A stretch of DNA of 64,000 nucleotides from Leptodactylus fallax (GCA_947044405.1 CAMRHE010000462.1:531001-595000), one strand, 5' to 3'. Positions 22,952 through 33,290 are shown, numbered from the stretch's first letter. Translations and numbers: made by a program. The notes: generated by a model not told the origin, from the letters alone.

Positions 22952-24149
22952 CCGTCATGGCGAACCTATGGCACGCGTGCCAGAGAGGGCACGCAGAGCC
23001 CTTTCAGTTGGCACGCGCGCCGTCGCCATGATCGCTCACTAACCGGTACAGGAATCCCGGTTAGCGAGCGATCGCTTCTTTCAGCTGTATGTGCAAATGT
23101 ACATACAGCTGAAAGCTGTCACTGTAGGCCGCGGTCCGCGGAACCGCGGCCTACACTAACTGCAGAGCGTGACCTCTGCCCCGACGCGATGACGTCATTC
23201 ATCAGCGCCTGCGAACAGAAGAAGACGGAGGAAGCACTCCGTGGGACTGCAGCTCTTCGTGGGACAAGGTAAGTAACAAACTACTGTGTGGGGTCTACTG
23301 TGGAGCATATACTACTGTATGGGGGACACTGAAGCATCAAATAATGAATGGGGGACACTGAAGCATCTAATACTGTGTGGGGGACACTGAAGCATCAGTG
23401 TCCCCCACACAGTATTAGATGCTTCAGTGTCCCCCCACACAGTATTAGATGCTTCAGTGTCCCCCACACAGTATTAGATGCTTCAGTGTCCCCCACACAG
23501 TATTAGATGCTTCAGTGTCCCCCACACAGTATTAGATGCTTCAGTGTCCCCCACACAGTATTAGATGCTTCAGTGTCCCCCATACAGTATTAGATGCTTC
23601 AGTGTCCCCCACACAGTATTAGATGCTTCAGTGTCCCCCCCCCATACAGTATTAGGTGCTTCAGTGTCCCCCATACAGTATTAGATGCTTCACAGTGGCC
23701 CACACACCGTTTTAGATGCTTCAGTGTCCCCCACACAGTATAAGATGCTTCAATGTCCCCCATACAGTATTAGATGATTCAAATACTGTATGGGGGACAC
23801 TGAATCATCTAATACTGTGTGGGGGACACTGTGGAGCATATACTACTGTGTGGGGGGCCAAAGTGGAGCATATAATACTGTGTGGGGGCAATTCTGGAGC
23901 ATATAATACTGTCTGGGGGCCACTTCGGAGCACATTGTACAGTATAGGGGCCCTTCACTATTTATATCATACAGTATCTGTTTTATAGCAGACATGTGAT
24001 GTTATTACAGGCTGTAATAACATTGCACGGTCACTATAAAACAGATCCTGGTTAATTTAAGGTTAAATTGGCGTTTTGGCACTTTGCGATAATTTAGTGG
24101 GTTTTGAGTTGGTTTGGGCACTCGGTCTCTAAAAGGTTCGCCATCACTG
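22952..24149. mobile_element. hAT-type non-autonomous element with 8-bp target duplication
   Basis: A 1198-bp element. The ends are inverted: CATGGCGAACCT at the left and AGGTTCGCCAT at the right. The 8-bp direct repeat ACCTAGTG flanks it (22944-22951, 24150-24157). Subterminal GGCACGCGTGCC and GGGTTTTGAGTTGGTTTGGG-type sequence is typical of this hAT family. No transposase frame; the middle is a minisatellite (see 23285-23960). Confidence 0.88.
23285..23960. repeat. Inverted minisatellite, ~27-bp GGGGGACACTGAAGCATC units
   Basis: Roughly 24 copies of a 26-28-bp unit (ACTGTGTGGGGGACACTGA plus AGCATCTAAT). Units run forward from 23285 to about 23395, switch to the reverse strand at a perfect junction near 23396 and continue to about 23775, then turn forward again to about 23960. 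The array can fold into very long hairpins. Unit divergence is low in the centre and higher at the edges. Confidence 0.9.
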
Positions 24150-24846
24150 ACCTAGTGTAATGCATCATAAGGGCAGTAAGAAAAAAAAATCACAACTCTT
24201 ATTGCTAATGGATATACAATCAACCCTAGAATTATTGGCACCCTTCTTGAAGCTGAAGTCAACATATTAACCCATTGCAGAAAATAATGCAATGTGTTTT
24301 TGCTGCATTTTTTTCCGTAGCATTTTTTAGCTATGTTTCACTTCGTCGGGCCTTAGCCTAAAATAGTTTTTTTGATTTAGCACCTTGCATTTTTGTTTGC
24401 ATTGAAAACGTTTAATAGTTTTTGTATATGTGTGTATATGCTGTGTGTACATAATTATATAACATGTGTAAACTATAATCAAGAAGAAAGAAGCTGCACA
24501 GTATAAAGTATGCGGCTGGGTGCATGTTCCAGAACATAGATAAAGTTCATTTATAGACATTCACTGTAAATCTGGCCGAATGCCGATATATGTGAATACT
24601 GATTTATAGTATTTTGTATTTTCATAGATATCTGTTGCTGAGTCTCTGTTTTGTATCACTGCAATATTTTATACTGTTAAGCAGAAATAATTAATATTGC
24701 ATGTTTATTTTATGTCTTTTGTAATGATTTTGCACTACGTAATCGCGTCTTATCTAAGTACCGTATACATTTTGGAATAATACATCATTAATAACACATT
24801 GATTGTTTGCTTTTATTCACAGTATTATATTACTTTAATTTATTGA

Positions 24847-24870
24847 CACACTGAGCTATATACACACAGA

Positions 24871-24908
<38 letters not shown>

Positions 24909-24923
24909 ACAGTATATAGCTCA

Positions 24924-24978
<55 letters not shown>
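24847..24978. repeat. TA/TG microsatellite with flanking 17-bp inverted repeat
   Basis: CACACTGAGCTATATAC (24847-24863) and its exact reverse complement (24912-24928) enclose (AT)n(GT)n, and a second (GT)n(AT)n tract follows to about 24978. The arrangement could extrude as a cruciform. Confidence 0.85.
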
Positions 24979-24981
<3 letters not shown>

Positions 24982-25110
24982 TACACATTCCAGTACACTG
25001 GCTGGTCCTTTCAAAGGAGTTTGGACTGTCTACCCTAAAAACAATATGCAAGTAAGTGCTCAGTAATGGAAAATGGAAAACTTTCCCTAGTGCCATCTTT
25101 TGGAAGATAG

Positions 25111-25190
25111 CTTCCTATAGATCAATGCTTGGTTAATCCCTGTCAATGTCACTAGGCTTTTTAGGAAACCAAGCATTGATCTATAGGAAG
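25111..25190. repeat. Perfect 24-bp stem-loop
   Basis: CTTCCTATAGATCAATGCTT plus GGTT (25111-25134) is exactly complementary to 25167-25190, with a 32-nt loop. Outside the stem, TGCCA and TGGCA could continue pairing across an asymmetric bulge. It may be the core of a small palindromic element or a small hairpin RNA; nothing in the sequence decides. Confidence 0.75.
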
Positions 25191-25860
25191 TGGCATAAGA
25201 GCAAGTATTTCTTTTTCCATCAAGGAGAACTTATTTGTATAATTCTTTCTCAGAATTCCTAGTAGATCATGTACGGTCTGTAAGACTCTACACACCATAA
25301 GGTGGCCTGCAAAGGCAGTCTCCCGAGGGAGACATAGTACCTTTTCTGACCCTCATTGGCAATTTAAATTCTTTTTTTTTTTCTTTTTTCTTTCCCCATC
25401 TTTTTTTTATATGTTTACTGCATTTTAATTTTTTGGAGATCAATCAAAGGTCTCTTCATTCTCTTACAGTTAATTCAACTTCCAAATATTTTCTAGAAAC
25501 AGTTTTGTATCATTGGTTTTGCCCATTTTTTTTGCAGCGGACCAAAATTTTGGAGTTGAATATGTAATTGTTTTCCAGTTAATGTTTGAGTATTTGCAAA
25601 GCTTAATGTGTTGGTTTCTAAACATAAAAGCAGACAATGACACTCCCCATGATCAAAGCCGGATGAGATTAGTGGTGTATTTAAGCATGTGGGAGTAGCT
25701 ATCCCTTCAGGCTTTGACAATGCATGAAGAGCATATGGATATTTTGGTGAGTGGTGAATGGTGTGTTCTACATGTACTGTATGAACATGTATGTACTCAT
25801 GTTTACACATTTGTTTATACATGTTTATACATTTGACATAGTACATGCATATGAACAATG

Positions 25861-27980
25861 CAGAGGCGTAGCTAGGGGTTCAGCACAGGGGGGCGAACAT
25901 GTCCAAGTGGGCCCCCAACTTGGACATGTTCGTATACCGATACTATGAGTATACGGTGAGCGTATAGTGGTATATAGCGGCTCTACACAGGGTGAATACA
26001 GTGCAGTAACATTTAGTGACTTACCAGTGACGTCTCTGACTAATCATTCACATTCCCCGTCTCTTTTATCTGGACAGCCATGACCACTTCTTCCAGTTTC
26101 TGTAAAGTTTGCAACACAGACATCTTTGGCTCCTCACTTTTCCAGGCACCTGACCCACATTGTCCTCACCTGCACAAAGCCCCCATCCTGCTGCTACCCC
26201 CAATTATAAAATATATAATATAACCCCCCCATAATGAATAACACCCCTAAGTGCATCCTTAAATTAATAACTTCCCTGTGCACCCCCTTTAGATAGTGCC
26301 CCTTATTAATAATGTCCCAGGTATTTCCCAATTGAAAAGGGAAAAAAAAACAAGGGAAAAAAAAATTATTGGGGTTCCAATACCCGGGTCCCCCAGGATC
26401 AGCTGTTTGAATGAACTGTGGTACCTGTGTAAGCGCCGTGACCCCTTCTCTGTGTCATTCTTTTCATAGCGGCCATGTAATGTAACTACAGCCTCATCCT
26501 ATCCACGTCTATGTGACAAGGCTGGAATGACATCACATGGACATTATAAACAGACAGCGTGTGATATAAACAGGCGCCATAGCCCCTTCATACAGCTGAT
26601 CAGTGGGGAATCACTTATCTCTTACTGAAGATTTATTCTGTGGATAGATCATCAATAAAAATGAGCTGGAAAACTCCTTAAGGCTAAGGCTCCATGTAGC
26701 ATCCCGCAGCAAAAAATAGCTGTGGGAAAAACTGCGGTGGCGACGCATCATGGTTTTTCCTGCGGCACTTTGCACAGAAAGTTCACAGAGGTTTCCTCTG
26801 CGATCTTTCTGCTTCAATTATATCTATAGGGAAACCGCCAGCGTTTCCGTAGGTATAATTGACATGCTGCGATTTCCAAAACTGTGACTGTTTTGGAAAT
26901 CGCAGCGTTTCCGCTGCGCATATTTTACTGCAAAGTGGGGGTGGGATGTGGCCCCATGTGGCGAAAACCCACAGAAAAAAACCGTGGCATTCTAGCAAAT
27001 CCCATCCACACATTATGGAAAAATATGTGCAGCAGACGCACTGCGATTTCCAAAACCATTGCGGTTTTGGAAATCGCAGCATGTCAATTATACCTATGGA
27101 AACACCGGCGGTCTCCATATAGCTGTATTGAAAACAGTAAGTCCACATAGGAAACCTCTGCAGACCTTCTGTGAAAAGCGCTACGGGAAAAACCACAATG
27201 TTACCGCCATGGTTTTTCCTGCAGCCCGCTACGTGGGGCCTTAGTCTTAATAAAGCCCAAGTGCCGCTTTCATTAAATTAATTGCTCCCTCATATTATGC
27301 CCCTGATTTCCCCTGACATAAATACTGCACCTCTAATGACCCCTTATATCAATGACCACCCCCTTATGCTCAGAATGCCTCCTAATATAAATGATGCCCC
27401 CTAATGGCTCCTTATATAAATAACCTCCCCTTGTATTAATAATACCCCCTAATAACCCTTATATAAAGGACCCACCATTAACCCTTATATAAAGGATCCC
27501 CCAATAACCCTTATATAAAGGATCCCCCATCATCATAATGCCCCCTAATGAATCCTCCCTTTATAGTTATATTTCTCCCTCCTATCTACCCCTTATACTA
27601 TTAATATACCCACACAAAAAAATCATACTCACCTGCGATGCTGATGAATGGAGCCGCTGGCGCTTCCTCCCTGTCCACGCGCAGGACGTCTGTGTCTGAG
27701 CTCGGGCGGCGCGATGTTATGGCGTCATCGCGCCGCCCGTGCTGAGAAGCAGACATCGGTCTGTGGTCTCGGCGTCTTGTAAACCACAGGCCTGTATTGG
27801 CTTGCGGTTTACAAGACAGTTAAGCACCAGGACGCATTGTAACTAGATCGGTGTCTGCAGACACCGATCTAGTTAGAAATAAAGGCTGTATTAATGGTGG
27901 CCCCGGGGTGGGCCCCCAAAAATTCAGTGGGCCCGGGGCAGCCGCCCCCTCCCCCCCCCCCCCCGCTAGCTACGCCTCTG
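25861..27980. mobile_element. hAT-type non-autonomous element, 2.1 kb
   Basis: The inverted ends CAGAGGCGTAGCTAG and CTAGCTACGCCTCTG are perfect. Flanking 8-bp repeats are GAACAATG (25853-25860) and GAACAATT (27981-27988), 7 of 8 matching. Near both ends are GTGGGCCCCCAA-type stretches. The interior contains series of CCCCTTATATAAATAA-like units (27260-27560), a GC-rich block (27650-27760) and a nested palindromic element (26683-27247). No transposase, so it needed one in trans. Confidence 0.88.
26683..27247. repeat. Nested palindromic GGCCCCACGTGGCG-family elements
   Basis: Begins AAGGCTAAGGCTCCATG and ends CTACGTGGGGCCTTAGTCTT. Internal TTTCCGTAGGTATAATTGAC and GAAATCGCAGCATGTCAATT recur inversely. 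It lies inside the hAT-type element, so it inserted later or was captured by it. Confidence 0.8.
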
Positions 27981-28139
27981 GAACAATTGTTTCTTTTTCA
28001 AAAGTACTAAGTATTTCTAACTGGTAAATAAACAAATACTAATTTTTAAGGAAAGTCTATTATGCTTACTAAAGTTTATGTCATATCACATTACCTCTAT
28101 TACAAAATTGTCTGACCATTGTATAAGCAATGCTACCTC

Positions 28140-28329
28140 CGATGCCGCCCCTGCTACCTCTTGTGTCACCTCCTCTACCTCATAGATTGTAAGATCTTGC
28201 GAGCAGGGCCCTCAGTCCGATTGTATGAATTGACTATTTCTTTGTAATGTATCTTTTTTGTCTGTACTTGAACCCTACAAATTGTAGGTGATGCGGAATA
28301 TGTTGGAGCTATATAAATAAAATGTATTA

Positions 28330-28365
<36 letters not shown>

Positions 28366-28372
28366 CACTGAC
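28140..28372 (+). mobile_element. L2-type LINE 3' end with ATT microsatellite
   Basis: CTCATAGATTGTAAGATCTT, GAGCAGGGCCCTCAGTC, TGTCTGTACTTGAACCC, ATGCGGAATATGTTGG and GCTATATAAATAAAATG form the typical 3' end, followed by (ATT)n at 28327-28366. The same end is present in reverse at 39827-40000. No coding part remains. It lies just before the 47-nt exon d. Confidence 0.82.
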
Positions 28373-28396
28373 CAATGAATATTTATATATTTTTAG

Positions 28397-28443
28397 GTGA
28401 ATTCCCAGTATGTCAATGAACTAGCTGACAATATTAAAGATGG
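28397..28443 (+). CDS. mgat4d: MGAT4-family exon d: 47-nt small exon
   Basis: This 47-nt exon lies between TATTTTTAG and GG/GTGAGTG. It encodes VNSQYVNELADNIKD plus the first two bases of a Gly codon, and corresponds to the SQY...NI segment of MGAT4 proteins that precedes F-P-x-E-I. It is too short for ordinary ORF listing and was found by asking which in-frame, phase-0 block bridges the exons on either side. Phase 0 in and phase 2 out fit both neighbours. It sits about 70 bases after an L2 tail and an ATT microsatellite that run close to its acceptor. Confidence 0.9.
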
Positions 28444-28956
28444 GTGAGTGTTTAGGCCAGATTAGTCCCCTATATTTATGATAAGTGTTGGTCTGTAAGC
28501 TGTGTTAAAGTTCAATAAATAAGCCATAAGCAATGCTCAGTTTAACCCTTTGAAGGTCCCTAATGATCTGTAATATGACTCTGTAGAAGCCCTCTTTGTC
28601 ACAGCACAGTGTCTCCATTTATGAGCCACCATATTCTCCCTTAAAAGCAGTGCTTCTAATGAAGAATACCTCTGTATATGACTTGTTAGATTATGCCACT
28701 TTTTTATTCTTATAGATTCAGTATGAGTCAATGAGTCAGAAATAAATTATATATTGACTCTCAGCTTAGAATCAGCGAGGCACACAGAGGTATAGTTTAT
28801 AGTATATAGCTTTTATGTTTTTCAACACCCAAATTAAAAAATGTAGGGTCTTGTTTTTGCCACCAGTTCACTATTCATCTAAAAATGGCTATATGGAGTA
28901 CAGGCTAAAAACAACTTTTTAAAATAATGTTTACACACTTGGGCGCTTACACTTTT

Positions 28957-29107
28957 AGGCTAAGGCCCCCCGTAGCGAGTCGCAGCTGAAAAACGCTGCG
29001 GAAAAGACCGCGGCGGAAACGTAAGGCAATAAAAACGCGGCGTTTTTTGCAGCAGCTTTTCTGCCGCAACCAAAACGCAGCCTTTTTGCAACATGAGGCC
29101 CCAGTCT
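28957..29107. repeat. Palindromic GGCCCC-family element
   Basis: Left TTAGGCTAAGGCCCCCCGTA, right TTTTGCAACATGAGGCCCCA. Internal AAAAACGCTGCGGAAAAGACC and GCGTTTTTTGCAGCAG pair. Shorter than the copies at 31597. Confidence 0.7.
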
Positions 29108-29358
29108 TAGGGATGGTTCAAACAGGTGTGTTATTTTGGTGGACATAACGTAGGCCGCAGGACTTTTGGGTCCGTTCAAAATAATGGATTTATGACAGAT
29201 CTTAAGTGTCCGTTATTTTTTAACATTAACGTCTATGGGTAACAGATGGATTTCCGTTATACTGTCCATTATTTCTGTCCGTTTCTGCGCATGCTCAGAA
29301 AGCAGAACAAAGTAAAAACAAACACCAAAACAGATGGTGTATATAAATGGACATTAAC

Positions 29359-29402
<44 letters not shown>

Positions 29403-29425
29403 CGGATCCTATCAGAATGGAAATC
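29108..29425. repeat. GTCCGTTA-family element with AT microsatellite
   Basis: GTGTCCGTTATTTTTTAACA, TCCGTTATACTGTCC and CTGCGCATGCTCAGAAAG match the copies at 14874 and 37885. An (AT)n tract fills 29362-29401. Confidence 0.65.
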
Positions 29426-29890
29426 CATCGGTAGTGGGAATGCCCCCTTGCTACATATTTGTGTATCCCTCACAAGAAACTCTGGGAAGTCATTATTCTT
29501 TTAGATAAATGGTTTACAGTCTGTTTTCCATATATAACAGGAGTTGATGTAAGATACCCAATTATACAGTGTAAAAGCAGCCAGTCTGCTGTCAATTACA
29601 TGATCAGTATTTCCCAAGAATAGCAGTCTGTAGCAGAAGTGGCAGAGTTGCTTTCTCTGTGTATCTAATGATCAAGAAGGACGAAACAATTATTTTAACA
29701 CAGTAAAGAGCTGGAGTGGTCATAGGAAAATTAAACGTGGTCTTAACATAGGGGAACTTGTCCTGCTTGTCCCTGGTGACACGAACAATACTCTCTACAC
29801 TAGTCTAATAGTGCCATCTATGGTGCTTTGACCTGATGACCTCTACTAGAAGTAAATGATGTAAAACTAATTACTGTATTTTTCTTGCAG

Positions 29891-30004
29891 TTTTCCTCAT
29901 GAAATACAGTCTGGTGTGCTTGAGATCATATCTCCACCTTCATCATTTTACCCAGATTTCTCAAATATTAAGGAAACATTTGGGGATTCCAAAGAGAGAG
30001 TGAA
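29891..30004 (+). CDS. mgat4d: MGAT4-family exon e
   Basis: The acceptor TTTTCTTGCAG and donor AA/GTATGC flank 114 nt, phase 2 in and phase 2 out. The product reads [16 protein letters not shown], then [19 protein letters not shown]. In MGAT4A/B this stretch (F-x-x-EI-SG--EVISPP--YYPD, then [16 protein letters not shown]) is one of the best conserved parts of the catalytic domain. Human MGAT4D has lost the FGDSKERV motif, to my recollection, so its retention here suggests this protein is closer to an ancestral, possibly active, enzyme. Confidence 0.94.
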
Positions 30005-30054
30005 GTATGCAGAATTTTATCATAAATGAGTATAGTATAAATTATATGTGAGGT

Positions 30055-30318
30055 TGGGTTCACATCTGTGTCAGAGTCTCTGTTTGGAGTCTATTGTGCA
30101 TATCTGTTTAAAATCACAGTATGAAAGCCCTGCAAGTCCAACTTTTTTGTCTGGAGATTTTAGTTAAAAAGGATGGAGATCTGACGGACCCCATTATAGT
30201 CAATGGGGTACCTTGACCTCCATTTGTGTCTGTCATAGAACGCATCAGTTTTTTCTATTCTTCTGGTCCTCCAATGGACTGGGAAAATGGAAACAGCTAC
30301 ACAGGTGTGAACCTAGCT
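30055..30318. repeat. Small palindromic element
   Basis: Left GGGTTCACATCTGTGT, right ACACAGGTGTGAACC, with CCCCATTATAGTCAATGGGG in the middle. A relative lies at 13897. No coding capacity. Confidence 0.6.
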
Positions 30319-30514
30319 TAAGGGGTAAATGTAAACGTTTGTAGTAACATTGTACTATATGTTTGAAAGCATATCAAAATCCTACGTCTTTCACTGTTCT
30401 GCAAGAACTAGATATACTTCTATATATGTACTAGTACTAAACTGTGCTCTGCTATGTGTTAGCAAAAAAATTTCCTGTGCAGGATAAAATGGCGATAATG
30501 CAGGAGATATCTGT

Positions 30515-31135
30515 TAGGCTTAACATTTGAAGTACCGGCGCCTACCATCTGGGCGTCGGGAACTGTGGTTTTTACATTATCTTTGTTATTTTTTAATTTA
30601 TTCTCCATTTAGTTAAAAAACTCCCCTGATGAACCTGGTGTTATGATTATCCGCTAGGGGAAAAGCGTAGGGAGATGAGGGAGAGAGGAGATTTATATCT
30701 TTTTCTATAAAAGGGAGGATTTGATCTAGTATTTGGTGAATCATGCCCGTTGTGGGATCAGTGATCATTCACTTCCTTAGATTCTTTTGTATAGAGTTTA
30801 GGTGTGGTGTTTGGAGCTTTACATGTGTTATCTGGAACTCCATTTCTTCATTATATTACCTATACCATCTCTAGCATTCATATGACAAGGATATCATTAG
30901 TGCTTTCTCTGAATTTACCGTAGTTTTAAAGTATTGTTCTGCGGTTCTCATAACCTATATTCCTGAATGTATATGGGGGATAGGGGTTTAATATAGGATT
31001 TATGCCCATTCTCATAAGCCAGGATAGGTTTACTCATAATGTCACATATGTTGCTATTGTGTGATATTAACATAGTTATATGTCATAGGTTTTAACTATT
31101 TAAATAAAAGTTGAGTTTTATTATTATTTTTCTTC
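30515..31135 (+). mobile_element. Retroelement-like tail with hammerhead-like ribozyme core
   Basis: CTGATGA at 30626-30632 is followed by a hairpin (30634-30640 with 30652-30658), then GGAAAAGCGTA, and CTCCC before it pairs with GGGAG (30670-30674). About 430 bases further lies AATAAAAG (31103-31110) with T/A-rich sequence after it. The copy at 4480-4930 has the same order. Minimal type I hammerheads are known in Penelope-like elements and retrozymes. The element class here is inferred; no coding region was found. Confidence 0.45.
30621..30674 (+). ncRNA. Hammerhead-ribozyme-like motif (candidate)
   Basis: Type I layout: stem I CTCCC/GGGAG; core CTGATGA; stem II of seven pairs including two G-U pairs with an 11-nt loop; GAAA; a very short AGCG in place of stem III; and cleavage-type triplet GTA before stem I. 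One extra A-G mismatch sits at the base of stem II and stem III is essentially absent, so self-cleavage as a monomer is doubtful. Confidence 0.4.
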
Positions 31136-31596
31136 TATCTTTACATTTTGGCCATTTTCTCCTTTTGCTGTTTATTAGATATCTGTTAGGGAAGCATTGT
31201 ATACAGAATTACTGGGCTATGTACACCAAATGTAGGACCCAGGTACAGGACATGATCTGTATGCATCTCTTGCTGGTTGCCAACTATATAATACAGCAGT
31301 CACTGCACTCAAACAGCCAGAATAGGAGATAGCTCAGATCCCACCTGTTTAACCTCTTAGATTCTATTAAAGGGAATGGAACATTGCTGCAGTACTCAGC
31401 ATAGACAATACTAAATGTACAGTGTGCTGAGTTTACAAAGCACTGCAAACAATACAGAGGCCCCGACGTTCAGTGGAGTTCCATGGCCCCTTCAAACAAC
31501 TGATCGAAGGGGTGCCGAGAGTCAGACCTCCATCAATGAAATATTGATTGCCTGTCCTTTAAGGATAGGTTATCAGTATTAAAAACCTGGAAACCC

Positions 31597-32300
31597 ACTT
31601 TAGGCTAAGACCCCACATTTCTGAAAAGCTGTTTTTTTGTTGCAGATTTTGCTGCACTTTTTCAAGCCACGAAAGGCTTGGGAAGTATAAAGGGATCCCT
31701 TATACTTCTCCCTTCTGCTAAATCTTCTCCTGGCTTTAGCTGAAAAAAACGCAAAAAAAAGCTGCAACAAAAAAAGCTGCTTTTCCGCAACGTGGGGCCT
31801 TAGGCTGAGGCCCCATGTTGTGGAAACGCAGATTTTTTTTGTTGCAGATTTTGCTGCGTTTTTTTTCAGCTAAAGCCAGAAGTGGATTGAGCAGTAGGTA
31901 GAACTATGAGTACTTCTGGTATATTTCATATACCTTTTGTTGCCATTCTTGGCTTTGTCTCAAAAAAAAAAAAAAAAAAAACACGGCAAAATCTGCACCA
32001 AAAAAGCTGCGTTTCCTCAACGTGGGGCCTCGTGGTGCCTCAGCCTTAAGGATTTTCATTATACCATTTCCATTTTAGGCCAAGGCCTCACATTGCGGAA
32101 GCGCAGCGTTTTTTGTTGCAGATTTAGCTGTGATTTTTTGAGCCAAAGTCAGGAGTGGATTTAACAGAGGAAAACATCTAAGAGCTTATTTTATATTTTC
32201 CATTCCTTTTCAAGTCACTCCTGACTTTGGCTCAAAAAACCGCAGCAAAATCTTCAACAAAAAAACGCTGCATTTCCGTAACGTGGGGCCTTAGCCTTAA
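31597..32300. repeat. Three consecutive palindromic elements of one family
   Basis: Copies at about 31597-31803, 31804-32045 and 32077-32300. Each begins with GGCTRAGGCCCCA-type sequence, contains TTTTTTGTTGCAGATTT..GCTG in the left arm and CAGCAAAATCT..CAACAAAAAA in the right arm, and ends AACGTGGGGCCTTAG. Each can fold into a hairpin more than 70 bp long. The arms differ between copies, so they are separate insertions or an older tandem array. Confidence 0.85.
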
Positions 32301-32506
32301 GCTTTGATAAAACTGAAAAAAAAAAAAACAGAATCCTTTTTAGTTTTATAATTTTGCTAGTTATTCATCCCTCATGTCATCTGCCGTTCCTTTTACCCCA
32401 ATCTGAGTTCATATGAACATTGCATCTGTAATTCAGCTTCGATCAAGTTAGTTAAGTTGGGAATGTTCTCATAGAAACAGCTGAAATAACAATTTTTTTT
32501 TTACAG

Positions 32507-32582
32507 GTGGAGAACAAAGCAAAACCTTGACTACAGCTTCCTTATGTTGTATGCACAGCCAAAGGGCACATATTATTTACAG
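32507..32582 (+). CDS. mgat4d: MGAT4-family exon f: WRTKQNLDY block
   Basis: This 76-nt exon follows a T-rich tract ending in TTACAG and ends at CAG/GTATGTTA. Its first base completes the Lys codon begun in the previous exon; it leaves in phase 0. It encodes [20 protein letters not shown] and then [14 protein letters not shown] is a family signature. Pro in YAQPK and Leu in YYLQ match MGAT4D rather than A (YAQEKG) or B (YAQSKG). The following intron is 20 kb of nested transposons. Confidence 0.94.
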
Positions 32583-32689
32583 GTATGTTAGTTACTTTGT
32601 AGCCTATAATTTTTAACATATCTTCCTGCTTTACATAGGTCATGTAGTGTCAGTATTTTAGTTTATGTAACTTTGTATCTTGTTCCTGC

Positions 32690-32815
32690 ATTTTCTGCTG
32701 TGGGTATTTTTCTGCAATGTGTGGGTGGGATTTGCTAGAATCCATCCACTTTGCAGGGACTGCAAAATACTGCAGTTTTTGCTGTAGCGTTTACTCCACA
32801 TGGGGCTTCAGCCTA
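32690..32815. repeat. Fragment of palindromic GGCCCC-family element
   Basis: TTCTGCAATGTGTGGGTGGG, GCTAGAATCCATCCACTTTG and TTTACTCCACATGGGGCTTC match the inner and right parts of copies at 46455 and 59837. Confidence 0.6.
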
Positions 32816-32879
32816 ATACTTATTACTTGGTGGTGAGAAGCAGTTCTCTTGAGTCACTGGTCCTTTATAAAATATTTTG

Positions 32880-33290
32880 GAATTGCTGTTTTCCCTCCCA
32901 AAAAATTTGATTAAGATGATCAAAATAGACATTCCCCAAAATAATATAACGAAAAAGTACATCTGGCTCCAAGAAATTTTATTTGCAAAGTTTTAGATTT
33001 TTTTTTAAGGTGTTAAAACATAGCTAAACCAAAACTATATATATTTGGCATCACTTTTATCGTGCCAAAATGCAGAAAATAGGTAACGCCGTTTTAGCTG
33101 CAAAGTAAATGCCGTAAAAACAAATCCTAAAATAACCATTAAATGGTACCATTACGAAGTACATTTTATTTAGCAATAACAAATACAATAATTAAGCCCT
33201 CATACGGAAAAATAAAACAGTTATGGATTTTGGCAGGTGGGGAGCAAAAAATGAAAAATGGCTTTGGTGGGAAGGGGTTAAGCAAAACTG
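32880..33290. repeat. Old dispersed repeat, uncertain class
   Basis: ATATTTGGCATCACTTTTATCG, TAACGCCGTTTTAGCTG and AAGTAAATGCCGTAAAAAC resemble a frog dispersed repeat also glimpsed at 61700-61980 (TTTGGTATCGCCGTG, ATGCAAAATTAATAATGC). No coding capacity seen. Confidence 0.4.

Larger units (their letters stand above)
24150..25860. other. Intron with microsatellite and hairpins
   Basis: Holds a TA/TG microsatellite (24870-24977) and a perfect 24-bp hairpin (25111-25190). T-rich runs at 25370-25410. No exon or transposase recognised. Confidence 0.55.
28444..29890. other. Intron between exons d and e
   Basis: Apart from the two palindromic repeats listed, no gene is recognised. The minus frame at 28537-28731 has no family signature. 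Confidence 0.5.

Noticed and set aside
23285..23960. CRISPR-like array of regular repeats
   Set aside because: Units are contiguous without unique spacers, change strand twice, and lie in a hAT-type element in a vertebrate intron.
25493..25858. 121-residue minus-strand frame
   Set aside because: Low-complexity His/Tyr/Thr composition from AT-rich repeats; no motif and no splice signals.
26783..27196. 137-residue minus frame and overlapping plus frames
   Set aside because: All are translations of palindromic GGCCCC-family DNA; the same peptides (FCGFGNRS-like) appear in other copies.
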